Origin: Oscillospiraceae bacterium
GTDB lineage: Bacteria > Bacillota_A > Clostridia > Oscillospirales > Ruminococcaceae
Assembly (NCBI GenBank): GCA_017400025.1
Contig: JAFQAF010000297.1
Location: forward strand, 1 to 9,985
Reading direction: 5' to 3'
Length of the DNA stretch: 9,985 bases
Shown here: piece after piece, positions 1 through 6,089 of the stretch
How the letters are laid out: every line of letters starts with the position of its first letter
Numbering within the stretch: position 1 is the stretch's first letter
Made by a program: the position numbers and the translations under genes
Notes under the pieces: model-generated
Databases searched by the model: none
What the model was told of the DNA's origin: nothing
What the model saw: the letters and a program-made list of their open reading frames with translations, nothing else

Positions 1-416
1 GGGTGGCAGGCACAGACAGAAAACAGACAGAACAGCGTGTGGACCGGCTGCTGAAGGTGGTAGGCCTTGAGGATAAAAAATACGCCTATCCTTCACAGCT
101 TTCCGGCGGCCAGAAACAGAGAGTGGCCATTGCCCGTGCCCTTGCCACACAGCCATCCATACTGCTGTGTGACGAGCCAACCTCCGCCCTGGACCCGCAG
201 ACCACAGGCCGGGTGCTGGCACTGCTGAAGGAAATCAACCGCTCTCTGGGGGTTACAATAGTTATTATCACCCACGAAATCAGCGTGGTGAGAAATATAT
301 GCAGCCACGTTGCGGTGCTCTCACAGGGCGCAGTGGCAGAAAGCGGAAAGGTGGCCCGGGTGTTCACCTCTCCCAAAACACATATCACTAAAGCATTGCT
401 GGATTGGCGGGTGTAA
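1..416 (+). CDS. metN: MetN, methionine ABC importer ATPase (5' partial, lacks C-terminal NIL domain)
   Basis: This is the C-terminal part of the ATP-hydrolysing subunit that drives methionine import through MetI. The frame is open from base 3 to the left edge, so the real start, the Walker A loop and the Q-loop lie outside the window. Visible parts are the ABC signature LSGGQKQRVAIARAL (codons ~33-47), Walker B ILLCDEPTSALDP (~53-65) with its catalytic Glu and D-loop, and the H-loop histidine in IITHE (~88-92). The MetN assignment rests on the neighbouring MetI and MetQ. The protein stops about 50 residues after the H-loop (ending ALLDWRV). Classical MetN continues for another ~100 residues with an ACT-like NIL domain that binds methionine and inhibits transport; here that domain is absent. 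The metI start follows after 3 bases, so the two are translated together. Confidence is high for an ABC ATPase and good for MetN. Confidence 0.9.
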   Translation, partial: VAGTDRKQTEQRVDRLLKVVGLEDKKYAYPSQLSGGQKQRVAIARALATQPSILLCDEPTSALDPQTTGRVLALLKEINRSLGVTIVIITHEISVVRNICSHVAVLSQGAVAESGKVARVFTSPKTHITKALLDWRV

Positions 417-419
417 AAA

Positions 420-1088
420 ATGGCACAGTTTATAAACGATTACGGCCTTCTCCTTGCAGAAGGCACACTGGACACACTGTATATGTCACTGCTGTCCACA
501 CTTTTCAGCTATGTGCTGGGGGTGCCGGTGGGTATTCTCCTTTACTCCACAAAGCAGGGCGGAATACTTGAAAACAGGCCTTTCAATTCCGCTTTCGGCT
601 GGGTGGTGAACATCATCCGTTCATTTCCTTTCATCATACTTATCATCACACTGCTTCCCCTCACCAGACTGATTGTGGGCAAGGCCATAGGCCCTACAGC
701 CGCAATCTTCCCCCTCACCATAGGTGCAGCGCCTTTTGTGGGCAGAATGGTGGAAAGCAGCCTGGAAGAAATAGACAAAGGTGTGATAGAGGCCTGCCGG
801 TGTATGGGTGCAGGCACAGGGGCAATCATCGGCGTTCTTCTCACAGAAAGCCTGCCTTCGATCATACGCGGCCTTTCCATCACCACCATCACCCTTATCG
901 GCTACAGCGCAATAGCCGGTGCGGTGGGTGCAGGCGGTCTGGGTGATATAGCCATACGCTACGGCTACCACCGCAGGATAGAAAGCGTGATGTGGGCATC
1001 GGTGATACTCATAATCATAATTGTATGTGCCCTGCAGCGGGTTTTCACCCTCATAGCACGAAAGACAGACAAAAGAAATATCATTTAA
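420..1088 (+). CDS. metI: MetI, methionine ABC importer permease
   Basis: This 222-residue membrane protein, normal length for the family, forms the MetI dimer through which methionine crosses the membrane. Hydrophobic segments lie at about residues 20-42, 60-83, 90-108, 135-175 and 190-212. The EAA-type loop that docks on the ATPase is seen at ~116-150, with EEIDKGVIEACRCMGAG followed by TESLPSIIRG. The glycine-rich stretch SAIAGAVGAGGLGDIAIRYGY (~163-183) is typical of MetI and related D-methionine permeases. The C-terminus is basic and should be cytoplasmic. The ATG lies 3 bases after the metN stop, with a weak GGCGGG Shine-Dalgarno inside the metN end, which suggests translational coupling. 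The next gene, metQ, is 92 bases downstream on the same strand. Confidence 0.95.
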   Translation: MAQFINDYGLLLAEGTLDTLYMSLLSTLFSYVLGVPVGILLYSTKQGGILENRPFNSAFGWVVNIIRSFPFIILIITLLPLTRLIVGKAIGPTAAIFPLTIGAAPFVGRMVESSLEEIDKGVIEACRCMGAGTGAIIGVLLTESLPSIIRGLSITTITLIGYSAIAGAVGAGGLGDIAIRYGYHRRIESVMWASVILIIIIVCALQRVFTLIARKTDKRNII

Positions 1089-1180
1089 TCACATAAGCAA
1101 TATCCACTGCCTGATTCCGGACGGGGAGTGTATATATAAAACCAAAGATTTACAGGAATTATTTACAGAGAGGTAATATT

Positions 1181-1984
1181 ATGAAAAAGTTTTTAAGTTT
1201 AATTCTTACACTGGCCCTGTCCGTTTCACTTGCAGCCTGCGGCGGCACAGAAAAGGCAGAAAACAAAATCACAGTGGGTGCATCACCGTCCCCTCATGCA
1301 GAAATACTTGCAGCGGCAAAAGAGCCTCTGGCAGCCCTGGGATATGAGCTGGAAATAATCGAATTCACAGACTATGTACAGCCTAACACAGCCCTGGATG
1401 CAGGGGAACTGGACGCCAACTTCTTCCAGCACACACCTTACCTTGATTCCTTCAACGCCGGCTACGGCACAGATATTGTCAGCGTGGCAGCAGTGCACTT
1501 TGAGCCTCTGGGCATCTATCCGGGCAAATCCGCAGACCTTGCACAGATAGCAGAGGGCGCAGTTATCGCAGTGCCGAATGATGAAACAAACGAAGCCCGC
1601 GCACTTATCCTGCTGCAGCAGGAAGGCATCATCACACTCAAAGAGGGTGCAGGACTTTCCGCCACAAAGCTGGACATTGCAGAAAACCCATACAGTGTGG
1701 AAATCTTTGAAGTGGAAGCAGCACAGCTGCCAAACATCCTGCCGGATGTGGACTTTGCGGTTATCAACGGCAACTATGCAGTGGGCGCAGGCATTCTGGA
1801 CACAGTTCTGGCCAGCGAAAGCAACCGGGGCGAAGTATCTGAAACCTATGCAAACATTCTGGCAGTAAAGGCAGGCAACGAAAACAACCCGGCAGTACAG
1901 GCGCTGGTTCAGGTGCTGAACAGTGACGGAATCCGCCAGTTTATCAACGAAAAATATGAAAACCTTTTTGTTCCTGTTTTTTAA
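1181..1984 (+). CDS. metQ: MetQ/NlpA-family methionine-binding lipoprotein
   Basis: This 267-residue substrate-binding lipoprotein captures methionine outside the membrane and delivers it to MetNI. Residues 1-20 form a lipoprotein signal peptide: MKK, a hydrophobic core, then the lipobox LAAC with Cys20 as the lipidated residue. NlpA/MetQ family signatures follow: VGASPSPHAEIL near residue 32, FTDYVQPNTALDAGELDANFFQHTPYL around 61-88, HFEPLGIYPGK around 105-115 and VPNDETNEARAL around 130. The ATG has a good Shine-Dalgarno (AGAGAGG, 8 bases upstream). The 92-base gap from metI holds a TATATATAAA stretch at 1131-1140 but no convincing -35, so a separate metQ promoter is not established. The strong hairpin 42 bases after the stop closes the operon. 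Related binding proteins can prefer other amino acids, but the linkage to metNI supports methionine. Confidence 0.95.
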   Translation: MKKFLSLILTLALSVSLAACGGTEKAENKITVGASPSPHAEILAAAKEPLAALGYELEIIEFTDYVQPNTALDAGELDANFFQHTPYLDSFNAGYGTDIVSVAAVHFEPLGIYPGKSADLAQIAEGAVIAVPNDETNEARALILLQQEGIITLKEGAGLSATKLDIAENPYSVEIFEVEAAQLPNILPDVDFAVINGNYAVGAGILDTVLASESNRGEVSETYANILAVKAGNENNPAVQALVQVLNSDGIRQFINEKYENLFVPVF

Positions 1985-2025
1985 TGATATAGAATTATAA
2001 ATACACACAGTTTACAGAGAGAAGA

Positions 2026-2075
2026 ACAGCCGGTACGGAATCCCGTACCGGCTGTCTGCCTGTTTTGCTGTATTT
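2026..2075 (+). terminator. Terminator after metQ, possibly bidirectional
   Basis: A perfect 13-bp stem (2026-2038 with 2043-2055) closes a 4-base loop, followed by a moderately T-rich stretch containing TTTT and ATTTTATT. It lies between the convergent metQ and HAD genes. The uridine tract is weak on both strands, so it may serve both genes with incomplete efficiency. Confidence 0.75.
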
Positions 2076-2089
2076 TATTGTACAAGCCA

Positions 2090-2887
2090 TCACAGCTTGC
2101 TGAGTATCCATTCTTTTATGGCCTTTGTCACGCCGTCGTTGGCATTTGTGTCTGCACGGTATGGATATTTTGCCTTCAGGTCATCCGGGGCATTTTCCAT
2201 TACAAACCGGTAGCCGGCCTGGTCCAGCAGAGGCACATCGTTGTAAAAATCGCCGAAAGCCATGGTTTCGTCCTTTGTGGCGTTCAGCATTTTCTGCACC
2301 CGGTTCAGTGCCACGCCTTTGTCTGCGCTTTTGTCCATTATATCCACCCAGATGTTTGCAGACATATGTATTGTCATACCTTCTGCAAACTTTTCTGCCA
2401 GCGGCAGGTAGGTATGGTTTTCAATATCGCCTGTGGCATCGTATACAGACAGCTTGAATATTTCGTCCTCCACTTCATACAGGCTGTCCACCCATGTGAC
2501 AGGTGAATAATGGTTTGCCATCTTTTTCATAAAGGCTTCGCTGCCTTTTGTCACATAAGTGCCCTTTGAGCCGCACAGCATAGGGTCTGCATTTTCTATG
2601 GTGTCTATCATATGCAGCATTTCGTGTATTTTTTCACGGGAAATATTGTGTGTTTCCAGCACTTTTCCGCAGTCATAGATATTTGCGCCGTTGTCACAGA
2701 TGAACATCATCTTTTCAGCCAGCGGGCCGAAAAAGCCTGCAGCACCTGTGTAGTCACGGCCGCTGGCGGCCAGCAGGATTATGTTGTTTTCGTGCAGAAC
2801 GTTCCACACTTCTTCAAAATCGTCCGGCACTCGGCGGTTGGAATTGATAAGAGTGCCGTCAAGGTCAGTAGCTATTAATTTTATCAT
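2090..2887 (-). CDS. Cof-type HAD-superfamily phosphatase
   Basis: This 265-residue cytoplasmic hydrolase belongs to the Cof/YidA group of HAD enzymes, which dephosphorylate small molecules such as sugar phosphates, FMN or PLP; substrates are loosely defined and cannot be predicted here. Motif I is TDLDGTL with nucleophile Asp8 and acid/base Asp10. Motif II is Ser42 in LAASGR, motif III is Lys190 in ADKGVAL, and motif IV is GDFYNDVPLL with Asp213 and Asp217. The region between motifs II and III is the C2-type cap. I chose the start at 2887 rather than the in-frame ATG at 2914: GGAG lies 8 bases before 2887, the family begins with MIKLIATDLDGTL, and the predicted transcript start (~2917) leaves almost no leader for the longer form. 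It has its own promoter and converges on metQ, so it is probably functionally separate. Confidence 0.92.
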   Translation of the reverse strand: MIKLIATDLDGTLINSNRRVPDDFEEVWNVLHENNIILLAASGRDYTGAAGFFGPLAEKMMFICDNGANIYDCGKVLETHNISREKIHEMLHMIDTIENADPMLCGSKGTYVTKGSEAFMKKMANHYSPVTWVDSLYEVEDEIFKLSVYDATGDIENHTYLPLAEKFAEGMTIHMSANIWVDIMDKSADKGVALNRVQKMLNATKDETMAFGDFYNDVPLLDQAGYRFVMENAPDDLKAKYPYRADTNANDGVTKAIKEWILSKL

Positions 2888-2923
2888 CTGTGTTTCTCCG
2901 TTGTATAGTGTCATATCTTAATC

Positions 2924-2952
2924 AGTATAACATAAATAACATGATTGTACAA
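2924..2952 (-). promoter_or_regulatory. Predicted sigma-A promoter of the HAD gene, extended -10
   Basis: Read on the minus strand: -35 TTGTAC (2952-2947), a 17-base spacer, and -10 TATACT (2929-2924) preceded by TGT, giving an extended -10. Transcription would start near 2917, about 30 bases before the chosen start codon. Confidence 0.7.
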
Positions 2953-2991
2953 TTTAAAATAAGCGGAATACACCCTGCAATATGATATATC

Positions 2992-3022
2992 AAAAACAAA
3001 GGCGGCACACTGCCGCCTTTTT
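2992..3022 (-). terminator. Terminator of the nitroreductase gene
   Basis: A perfect 10-bp GC-rich stem (AAAGGCGGCA with TGCCGCCTTT, 2998-3007 and 3011-3020) closes a 3-base loop. On the minus strand it is followed by G and five T's. It sits 10 bases beyond the nitroreductase stop codon. T's also follow on the plus strand, so it could work both ways. Confidence 0.88.
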
Positions 3023-3029
3023 GAATGTA

Positions 3030-3563
3030 TTATTTTCTGAATACTGCAATTTCGTCTACTGAAAGACGCGGTCTTGCCTCCGGTTCAATATCCGGCCAGC
3101 CCACAGACAGCACACACACTATTTCCTGGGTGTCATCAATGGCGAAATATTCCCTGATTTCACTTTCGTTGTATATGCCCATTATCAGTGTGCCCAGACC
3201 CATTTCCACTGCACGCAGGCATATATTCTGTACCCGCAGGCCGTTGTCAAAATGTGTGAAACCGTCTCCCAGATGTGTTCTTGCATTGCCGTCCTTGCCG
3301 TAGCCGGATGTGCCTTTCACCACTGTGGTCACTATCAGCACCGGTGCATTTTCCACATTCTTTTTGTTGAATTCCGGCAGCATGCCTGCCACTGCATCAC
3401 GGGCGTCCCCCATTGCCACATAGTAGCGGGACGGCTGGCTGTTTGTCCAGGACGGTGCGTGGGCGGCGGCCAGCAGCAGTTCTCTCACCTGCTCTTCGCT
3501 CACCGGTGTGTCCTTGTATCTGCGTATGCTTCTTCTGCCAAAAATAGCTTTTGCTGTTTCCAT
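3030..3563 (-). CDS. Small nitroreductase-family flavoprotein
   Basis: This 177-residue protein belongs to the nitroreductase superfamily, FMN-binding dimeric oxidoreductases that use NAD(P)H to reduce nitro compounds, quinones or flavins; the natural substrate is unknown. The N-terminal motif FGRRSIRRYKDTPVSEEQVRELL (residues ~8-30) is the phosphate-binding signature for FMN. It is followed by AAAHAPSWTNSQPSRYYV (~32-49), matching the family's APSGxNxQPW segment with Trp-Thr in place of the usual Ser-Gly. GLGTLIMGIYNE (~122-133) and the closing VLSVGWPDIEPEARPRLSVDEI are also typical. The length is at the short end of the family (usually ~170-220), giving a minimal single-domain form. The start codon has a strong GGGAGGT Shine-Dalgarno 7 bases upstream. 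The gene has its own promoter and terminator and is therefore probably monocistronic. Confidence 0.9.
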   Translation of the reverse strand: METAKAIFGRRSIRRYKDTPVSEEQVRELLLAAAHAPSWTNSQPSRYYVAMGDARDAVAGMLPEFNKKNVENAPVLIVTTVVKGTSGYGKDGNARTHLGDGFTHFDNGLRVQNICLRAVEMGLGTLIMGIYNESEIREYFAIDDTQEIVCVLSVGWPDIEPEARPRLSVDEIAVFRK

Positions 3564-3604
3564 AGTGTTACCTCCCGTTGTGTACTTCGTGTTTTGCTGC
3601 TTTT

Positions 3605-3632
3605 AATATACCATATATATGAAATAATTCAA
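3605..3632 (-). promoter_or_regulatory. Predicted promoter of the nitroreductase gene, extended -10
   Basis: Read on the minus strand: -35 TTGAAT (3632-3627), a 16-base spacer, and -10 TATATT (3610-3605) preceded by TGG, so an extended -10. It begins only a few bases after the MFS terminator, so the two signals are packed back to back and the gene is insulated from upstream transcription. Confidence 0.6.
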
Positions 3633-3634
3633 AC

Positions 3635-3664
3635 CACAAAAAAGGGGGTATTTTCATACCCCCT
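3635..3664 (-). terminator. Terminator of the MFS transporter gene
   Basis: An 8-bp stem (AGGGGGTA with TACCCCCT, 3643-3650 and 3657-3664) encloses a 6-base loop. On the minus strand it is followed directly by six T's. It begins 5 bases after the MFS stop codon. Confidence 0.88.
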
Positions 3665-3669
3665 ATGTG

Positions 3670-4917
3670 TTACTGTGCTTTTTTGATTCTGTCTGCCCTG
3701 ATTTTCACCACGTTGTACATCACCAGGGAAACCACTGCACACACAAGCCCCAGGATGAGAGCACCTGTGAAGCTGCCTGTAAAGTCATAGATATAAGGCA
3801 GTGCAGAGCTGGCCAGAGCCATAACAACAGAGTTGTATGCCTGGAAGCGGGACAGATATGTCTTGTATTCGTCCGGACCGTAAACTTCCATAAACACCAG
3901 CGGCGGCACTGTGGTACCCATTGAGTATACCAGCCCCAGCAGCAGTGCGCCTGCATACATCATAACAGGTGAAGCGCCGGAGAACATCAGCATAACAGTG
4001 GACACCGCAATGATTACAGATGTGATGTTCACAGACGGGAATATACCTATTCTGTCTGCCAGCACGCCGATTGCCAGCTTGCCGAATACGTTGCCCACCA
4101 TATTCATGCTTGTAACCATAGCACCTATCTGGATTGTATAACCTACAGACTGTGCCAGCATCGGCAGCTGATTGCCGAACTGTGTCATTATACCGGCCAC
4201 CACAATTGCAAATGCGCTCATTGCAAACATTGATTTTGGCATTTTCCAGGACTTTGCAGCTGCCTGTGCTGTATCTTTATTTTCTGTTTTTGCTTTCTGT
4301 GCTTCCTCCCAGCCGTATGGCTTCATACCCTTTTCTTCAGGTGTGCGCACAAGTATAAACAGTGTAGGGATAACGATGATAAGGAAGGAAATCACACCGT
4401 TGAAAACAGCTGTTTTTCTCCAGCCCATTGAAACGATAAGGGAGGACAGCACAGGGCTGAACACAGCACCTGCCAGGCCGGAAGCGGCCATTGCTATACC
4501 GATAACCATACCGTTTCTGACTGCAAACCAGTTGTTCAGCACCACCGGGATAACCACCAGCACACAGCTCATGCAGATACCCACAAGTATGCCGGAAAAA
4601 TACCACTGCCACAGCTCGGTGTAGAAATACATTCCCACATAGCCTGCCAGCCCAAGGGAAGCCAGTGCTGTCATAACAGCCTTGGGGTTTCTGGAAAGGA
4701 ACAGTTTTGTTGTTGTGCCGCAGGCTGCTGCCTGCAGGAAGGCACGGATTGTGTAATAGATTGAAAGGTCCCCTGAACGGAAGCCCAGGTCCTCAATAAT
4801 GGCTGAAAAAATTACGCCGGTGCAGTTTACCATAATACCGATAATACCGCCCTGAATACACACGGCTGCAATCAGTATCAGCCAGGCGTAGTGAAATCTG
4901 CTTGTTTTTTCCTGCAT
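3670..4917 (-). CDS. Major facilitator superfamily transporter (OxlT/monocarboxylate-like)
   Basis: This 415-residue integral membrane carrier has about 12 hydrophobic segments in two halves, separated by a charged cytoplasmic loop at roughly residues 193-225 (RTPEEKGMKPYGWEEAQKAKTENKD). The segment VLNNWFAVRNGMVIGIAMAASGLAGAVFSPVLSSLI (~126-161) resembles the helix 4-5 region of the OxlT/monocarboxylate branch of MFS. The loop between helices 2 and 3 is TTTKLFLSRNPKAVM, a weak version of motif A, but the second-half copy GVLADRIG is well kept. Two in-membrane glycine/proline-rich segments support a folded carrier. AGAGG lies 8 bases before the ATG. The gene is 79 bases downstream of the AraC regulator on the same strand and is likely co-transcribed with it, although a possible weak promoter (TGGAAA-N17-TACAAT, 4981-4953) lies in the gap. 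The substrate is unknown; the setting suggests import or export of a compound handled by the PatB-like enzyme. Confidence 0.9.
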   Translation of the reverse strand: MQEKTSRFHYAWLILIAAVCIQGGIIGIMVNCTGVIFSAIIEDLGFRSGDLSIYYTIRAFLQAAACGTTTKLFLSRNPKAVMTALASLGLAGYVGMYFYTELWQWYFSGILVGICMSCVLVVIPVVLNNWFAVRNGMVIGIAMAASGLAGAVFSPVLSSLIVSMGWRKTAVFNGVISFLIIVIPTLFILVRTPEEKGMKPYGWEEAQKAKTENKDTAQAAAKSWKMPKSMFAMSAFAIVVAGIMTQFGNQLPMLAQSVGYTIQIGAMVTSMNMVGNVFGKLAIGVLADRIGIFPSVNITSVIIAVSTVMLMFSGASPVMMYAGALLLGLVYSMGTTVPPLVFMEVYGPDEYKTYLSRFQAYNSVVMALASSALPYIYDFTGSFTGALILGLVCAVVSLVMYNVVKIRADRIKKAQ

Positions 4918-4996
4918 TTTAATATCCTCTTTTCTTTTTATTCCAATATATAATTGTATATCATCACAGCGTGGTTTTCCACACTCTGCACTTGTA

Positions 4997-5944
4997 TTAT
5001 CTGCTTACCCCTGCAAACTCCCTTGGGGAACAGCTGTAATACTCCTTGAAAGCCTTGTGAAAGTTGCTGGCGTCGGTGTAGCCCACCATATCTGCCACCT
5101 TTGCCACAGACAGGTCTGTGCCTTTCAGCAGGCTGGCGGCACGTATCATCCTGCGCTCTGTCAGCACAGTGGAAAAGGTCTTGCCCAGTTCCTTGTGTAT
5201 AACTGATGATATGTAATTGGGGTGATAGGAAAACTGGGCCCCTATGCTTTTCAGCGTCACATCTGCTATGTGCTGGTCTATATACCGCAGCAGACGGCCT
5301 GCCATATCACTGTTTTTGCTTTTCTGGTTTTTGCTGTGCTCACGGGCTATTGCCACCAGCAGGGCAGCCAGCTGGGCTTTCAGCATTGTCTGGGTTGTAT
5401 CACTGCTGTATGCGTATTCCTCCATCATCATCTCCAGCAGCAGGCGGATATTTTCATTTCCGTTGGTTTTAAGATGGATTATCTCCTCTGAATATGTGGA
5501 AGTGCTGGGCTCCAGTATAAACCTGATAAGAGGAGGGAATTCAGAAAGGAAAGGCAGAAAGCTGTCATACAGTGCCCCCGGTTTTATCAGCACACAGACA
5601 ATCACGGCGTCATCATCGTGGGGCAGCAGTATGTGGCCTGCATAAGGCTGGCCTGCGTATATTTCTCCCTCTTTTATCTGCATCACATTGCCGTGTTTCT
5701 GGCTGTGGGCCTCATACTGCCCTTTGTATGTGTAGTTGAAATAGAAATAATCGTGGTGGTGGAACAGCTGCTCCTGCCGGCGGCTGCGGTGCAGTGTGAC
5801 TATTATACTTTCATCCTCACGGCCCGGCCAGCGGTACATTTTCTGCTCCCCGGCAGTGTTGGGCACATCATGGTATTCCCAGGTCATCCGGTCACGTTTT
5901 TCTTTCAGTATTTCAAGAATATTGTCAATAGTTTTACCGTGCAT
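4997..5944 (-). CDS. AraC/XylS-family transcriptional regulator
   Basis: This 315-residue DNA-binding regulator has a cupin-like sensor domain (about residues 45-125) in which HHHDYFYFNYTYKGQ, EGEIYAGQPYAGH and the following strand resemble the AraC ligand-binding fold. A linking helical region (~155-205) follows. The C-terminal double helix-turn-helix domain lies at ~216-312: LKSIGAQFSYHPNYISSVIHKELGKTFSTVLTERR is the first HTH and VAKVADMVGYTDASNFHKAFKEYYSCSPREF the second, which carries the AraC signature. I chose the ATG at 5944 because AGGTG lies 5 bases upstream; the in-frame ATG at 5995 has no such site, lies in the spacer of the palindrome and would be upstream of the likely transcript start. 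It is divergent from the PatB-like gene, and its predicted -35 overlaps the shared inverted repeat. I infer autoregulation and control of the PatB-like gene. Confidence 0.92.
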   Translation of the reverse strand: MHGKTIDNILEILKEKRDRMTWEYHDVPNTAGEQKMYRWPGREDESIIVTLHRSRRQEQLFHHHDYFYFNYTYKGQYEAHSQKHGNVMQIKEGEIYAGQPYAGHILLPHDDDAVIVCVLIKPGALYDSFLPFLSEFPPLIRFILEPSTSTYSEEIIHLKTNGNENIRLLLEMMMEEYAYSSDTTQTMLKAQLAALLVAIAREHSKNQKSKNSDMAGRLLRYIDQHIADVTLKSIGAQFSYHPNYISSVIHKELGKTFSTVLTERRMIRAASLLKGTDLSVAKVADMVGYTDASNFHKAFKEYYSCSPREFAGVSR

Positions 5945-5963
5945 AAAATCACCTCTGTATGAT

Positions 5964-5992
5964 AATATACCATAAAATCTTAATATTTTCCA
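5964..5992 (-). promoter_or_regulatory. Predicted promoter of the araC-type gene
   Basis: Read on the minus strand: -35 TGGAAA (5992-5987), a 17-base spacer, and -10 TATATT (5969-5964) preceded by TGG, so an extended -10. The -35 and most of the spacer lie within the left arm and centre of the 5975-6010 inverted repeat, so a protein bound there would block it. Confidence 0.5.
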
Positions 5993-6010
5993 CATAAAAT
6001 ATTAAGATTT
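5975..6010. promoter_or_regulatory. Perfect 15-bp inverted repeat, likely operator of the divergent araC/patB pair
   Basis: The arm AAATCTTAATATTTT (5975-5989) is repeated as its exact reverse complement at 5996-6010, around a 6-base centre CCACAT. The centre-to-centre distance of 21 bases is two helical turns, so two subunits could bind one DNA face. It overlaps the predicted araC promoter and ends 4 bases before the predicted patB -35, a position suited to activation of one gene and repression of the other. It is not followed by a T run and lies between divergent genes, so a terminator is unlikely. The protein that binds it is inferred, not seen. Confidence 0.7.
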
Positions 6011-6014
6011 ATTA

Positions 6015-6043
6015 TTATAAATATTCGATGTGTATTTTATAAT
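6015..6043 (+). promoter_or_regulatory. Predicted promoter of the PatB-like gene, strong -10 and weak -35
   Basis: The -10 is a consensus TATAAT (6038-6043). At 17 bases upstream stands TTATAA (6015-6020), a poor -35. A good -10 with a poor -35 next to a palindrome suggests dependence on an activator. The start point would be near 6050. Confidence 0.5.
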
Positions 6044-6089
6044 AAAATTACAGCAATTCGTGAAAATTATGTAAAAACGGAGGTTTATT

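Noticed and set aside
1089..1180. A riboswitch or separate promoter between metI and metQ
   Set aside because: The 92-base gap shows no SAM or T-box core, no hairpin with T run, and no -35 matched to the TATATATAAA stretch.
1283..2008. 241-codon open frame on the - strand over metQ
   Set aside because: Cysteine- and phenylalanine-rich antisense shadow of metQ with no ribosome site or promoter.
2078..2506. 142-codon open frame on the + strand opposite the HAD gene
   Set aside because: Antisense shadow of a well-supported HAD gene that keeps all four catalytic motifs; no ribosome site, and it starts beyond the metQ terminator.
2888..2914. N-terminal extension of the HAD protein to the ATG at 2914
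   Set aside because: Only a few bases after the predicted transcript start, no ribosome site; homologues begin at MIKLIATDLDGTL.
4959..4985. GTGG-TTTT-CCAC hairpin between the AraC and MFS genes as a terminator
   Set aside because: Only four base pairs and no T run on the minus strand; co-transcription remains likely.
5945..5995. N-terminal extension of the AraC-type regulator to the ATG at 5995
   Set aside because: The ATG lies in the centre of the inverted repeat and upstream of the predicted transcript start; the ATG at 5944 has a well-spaced AGGTG site.
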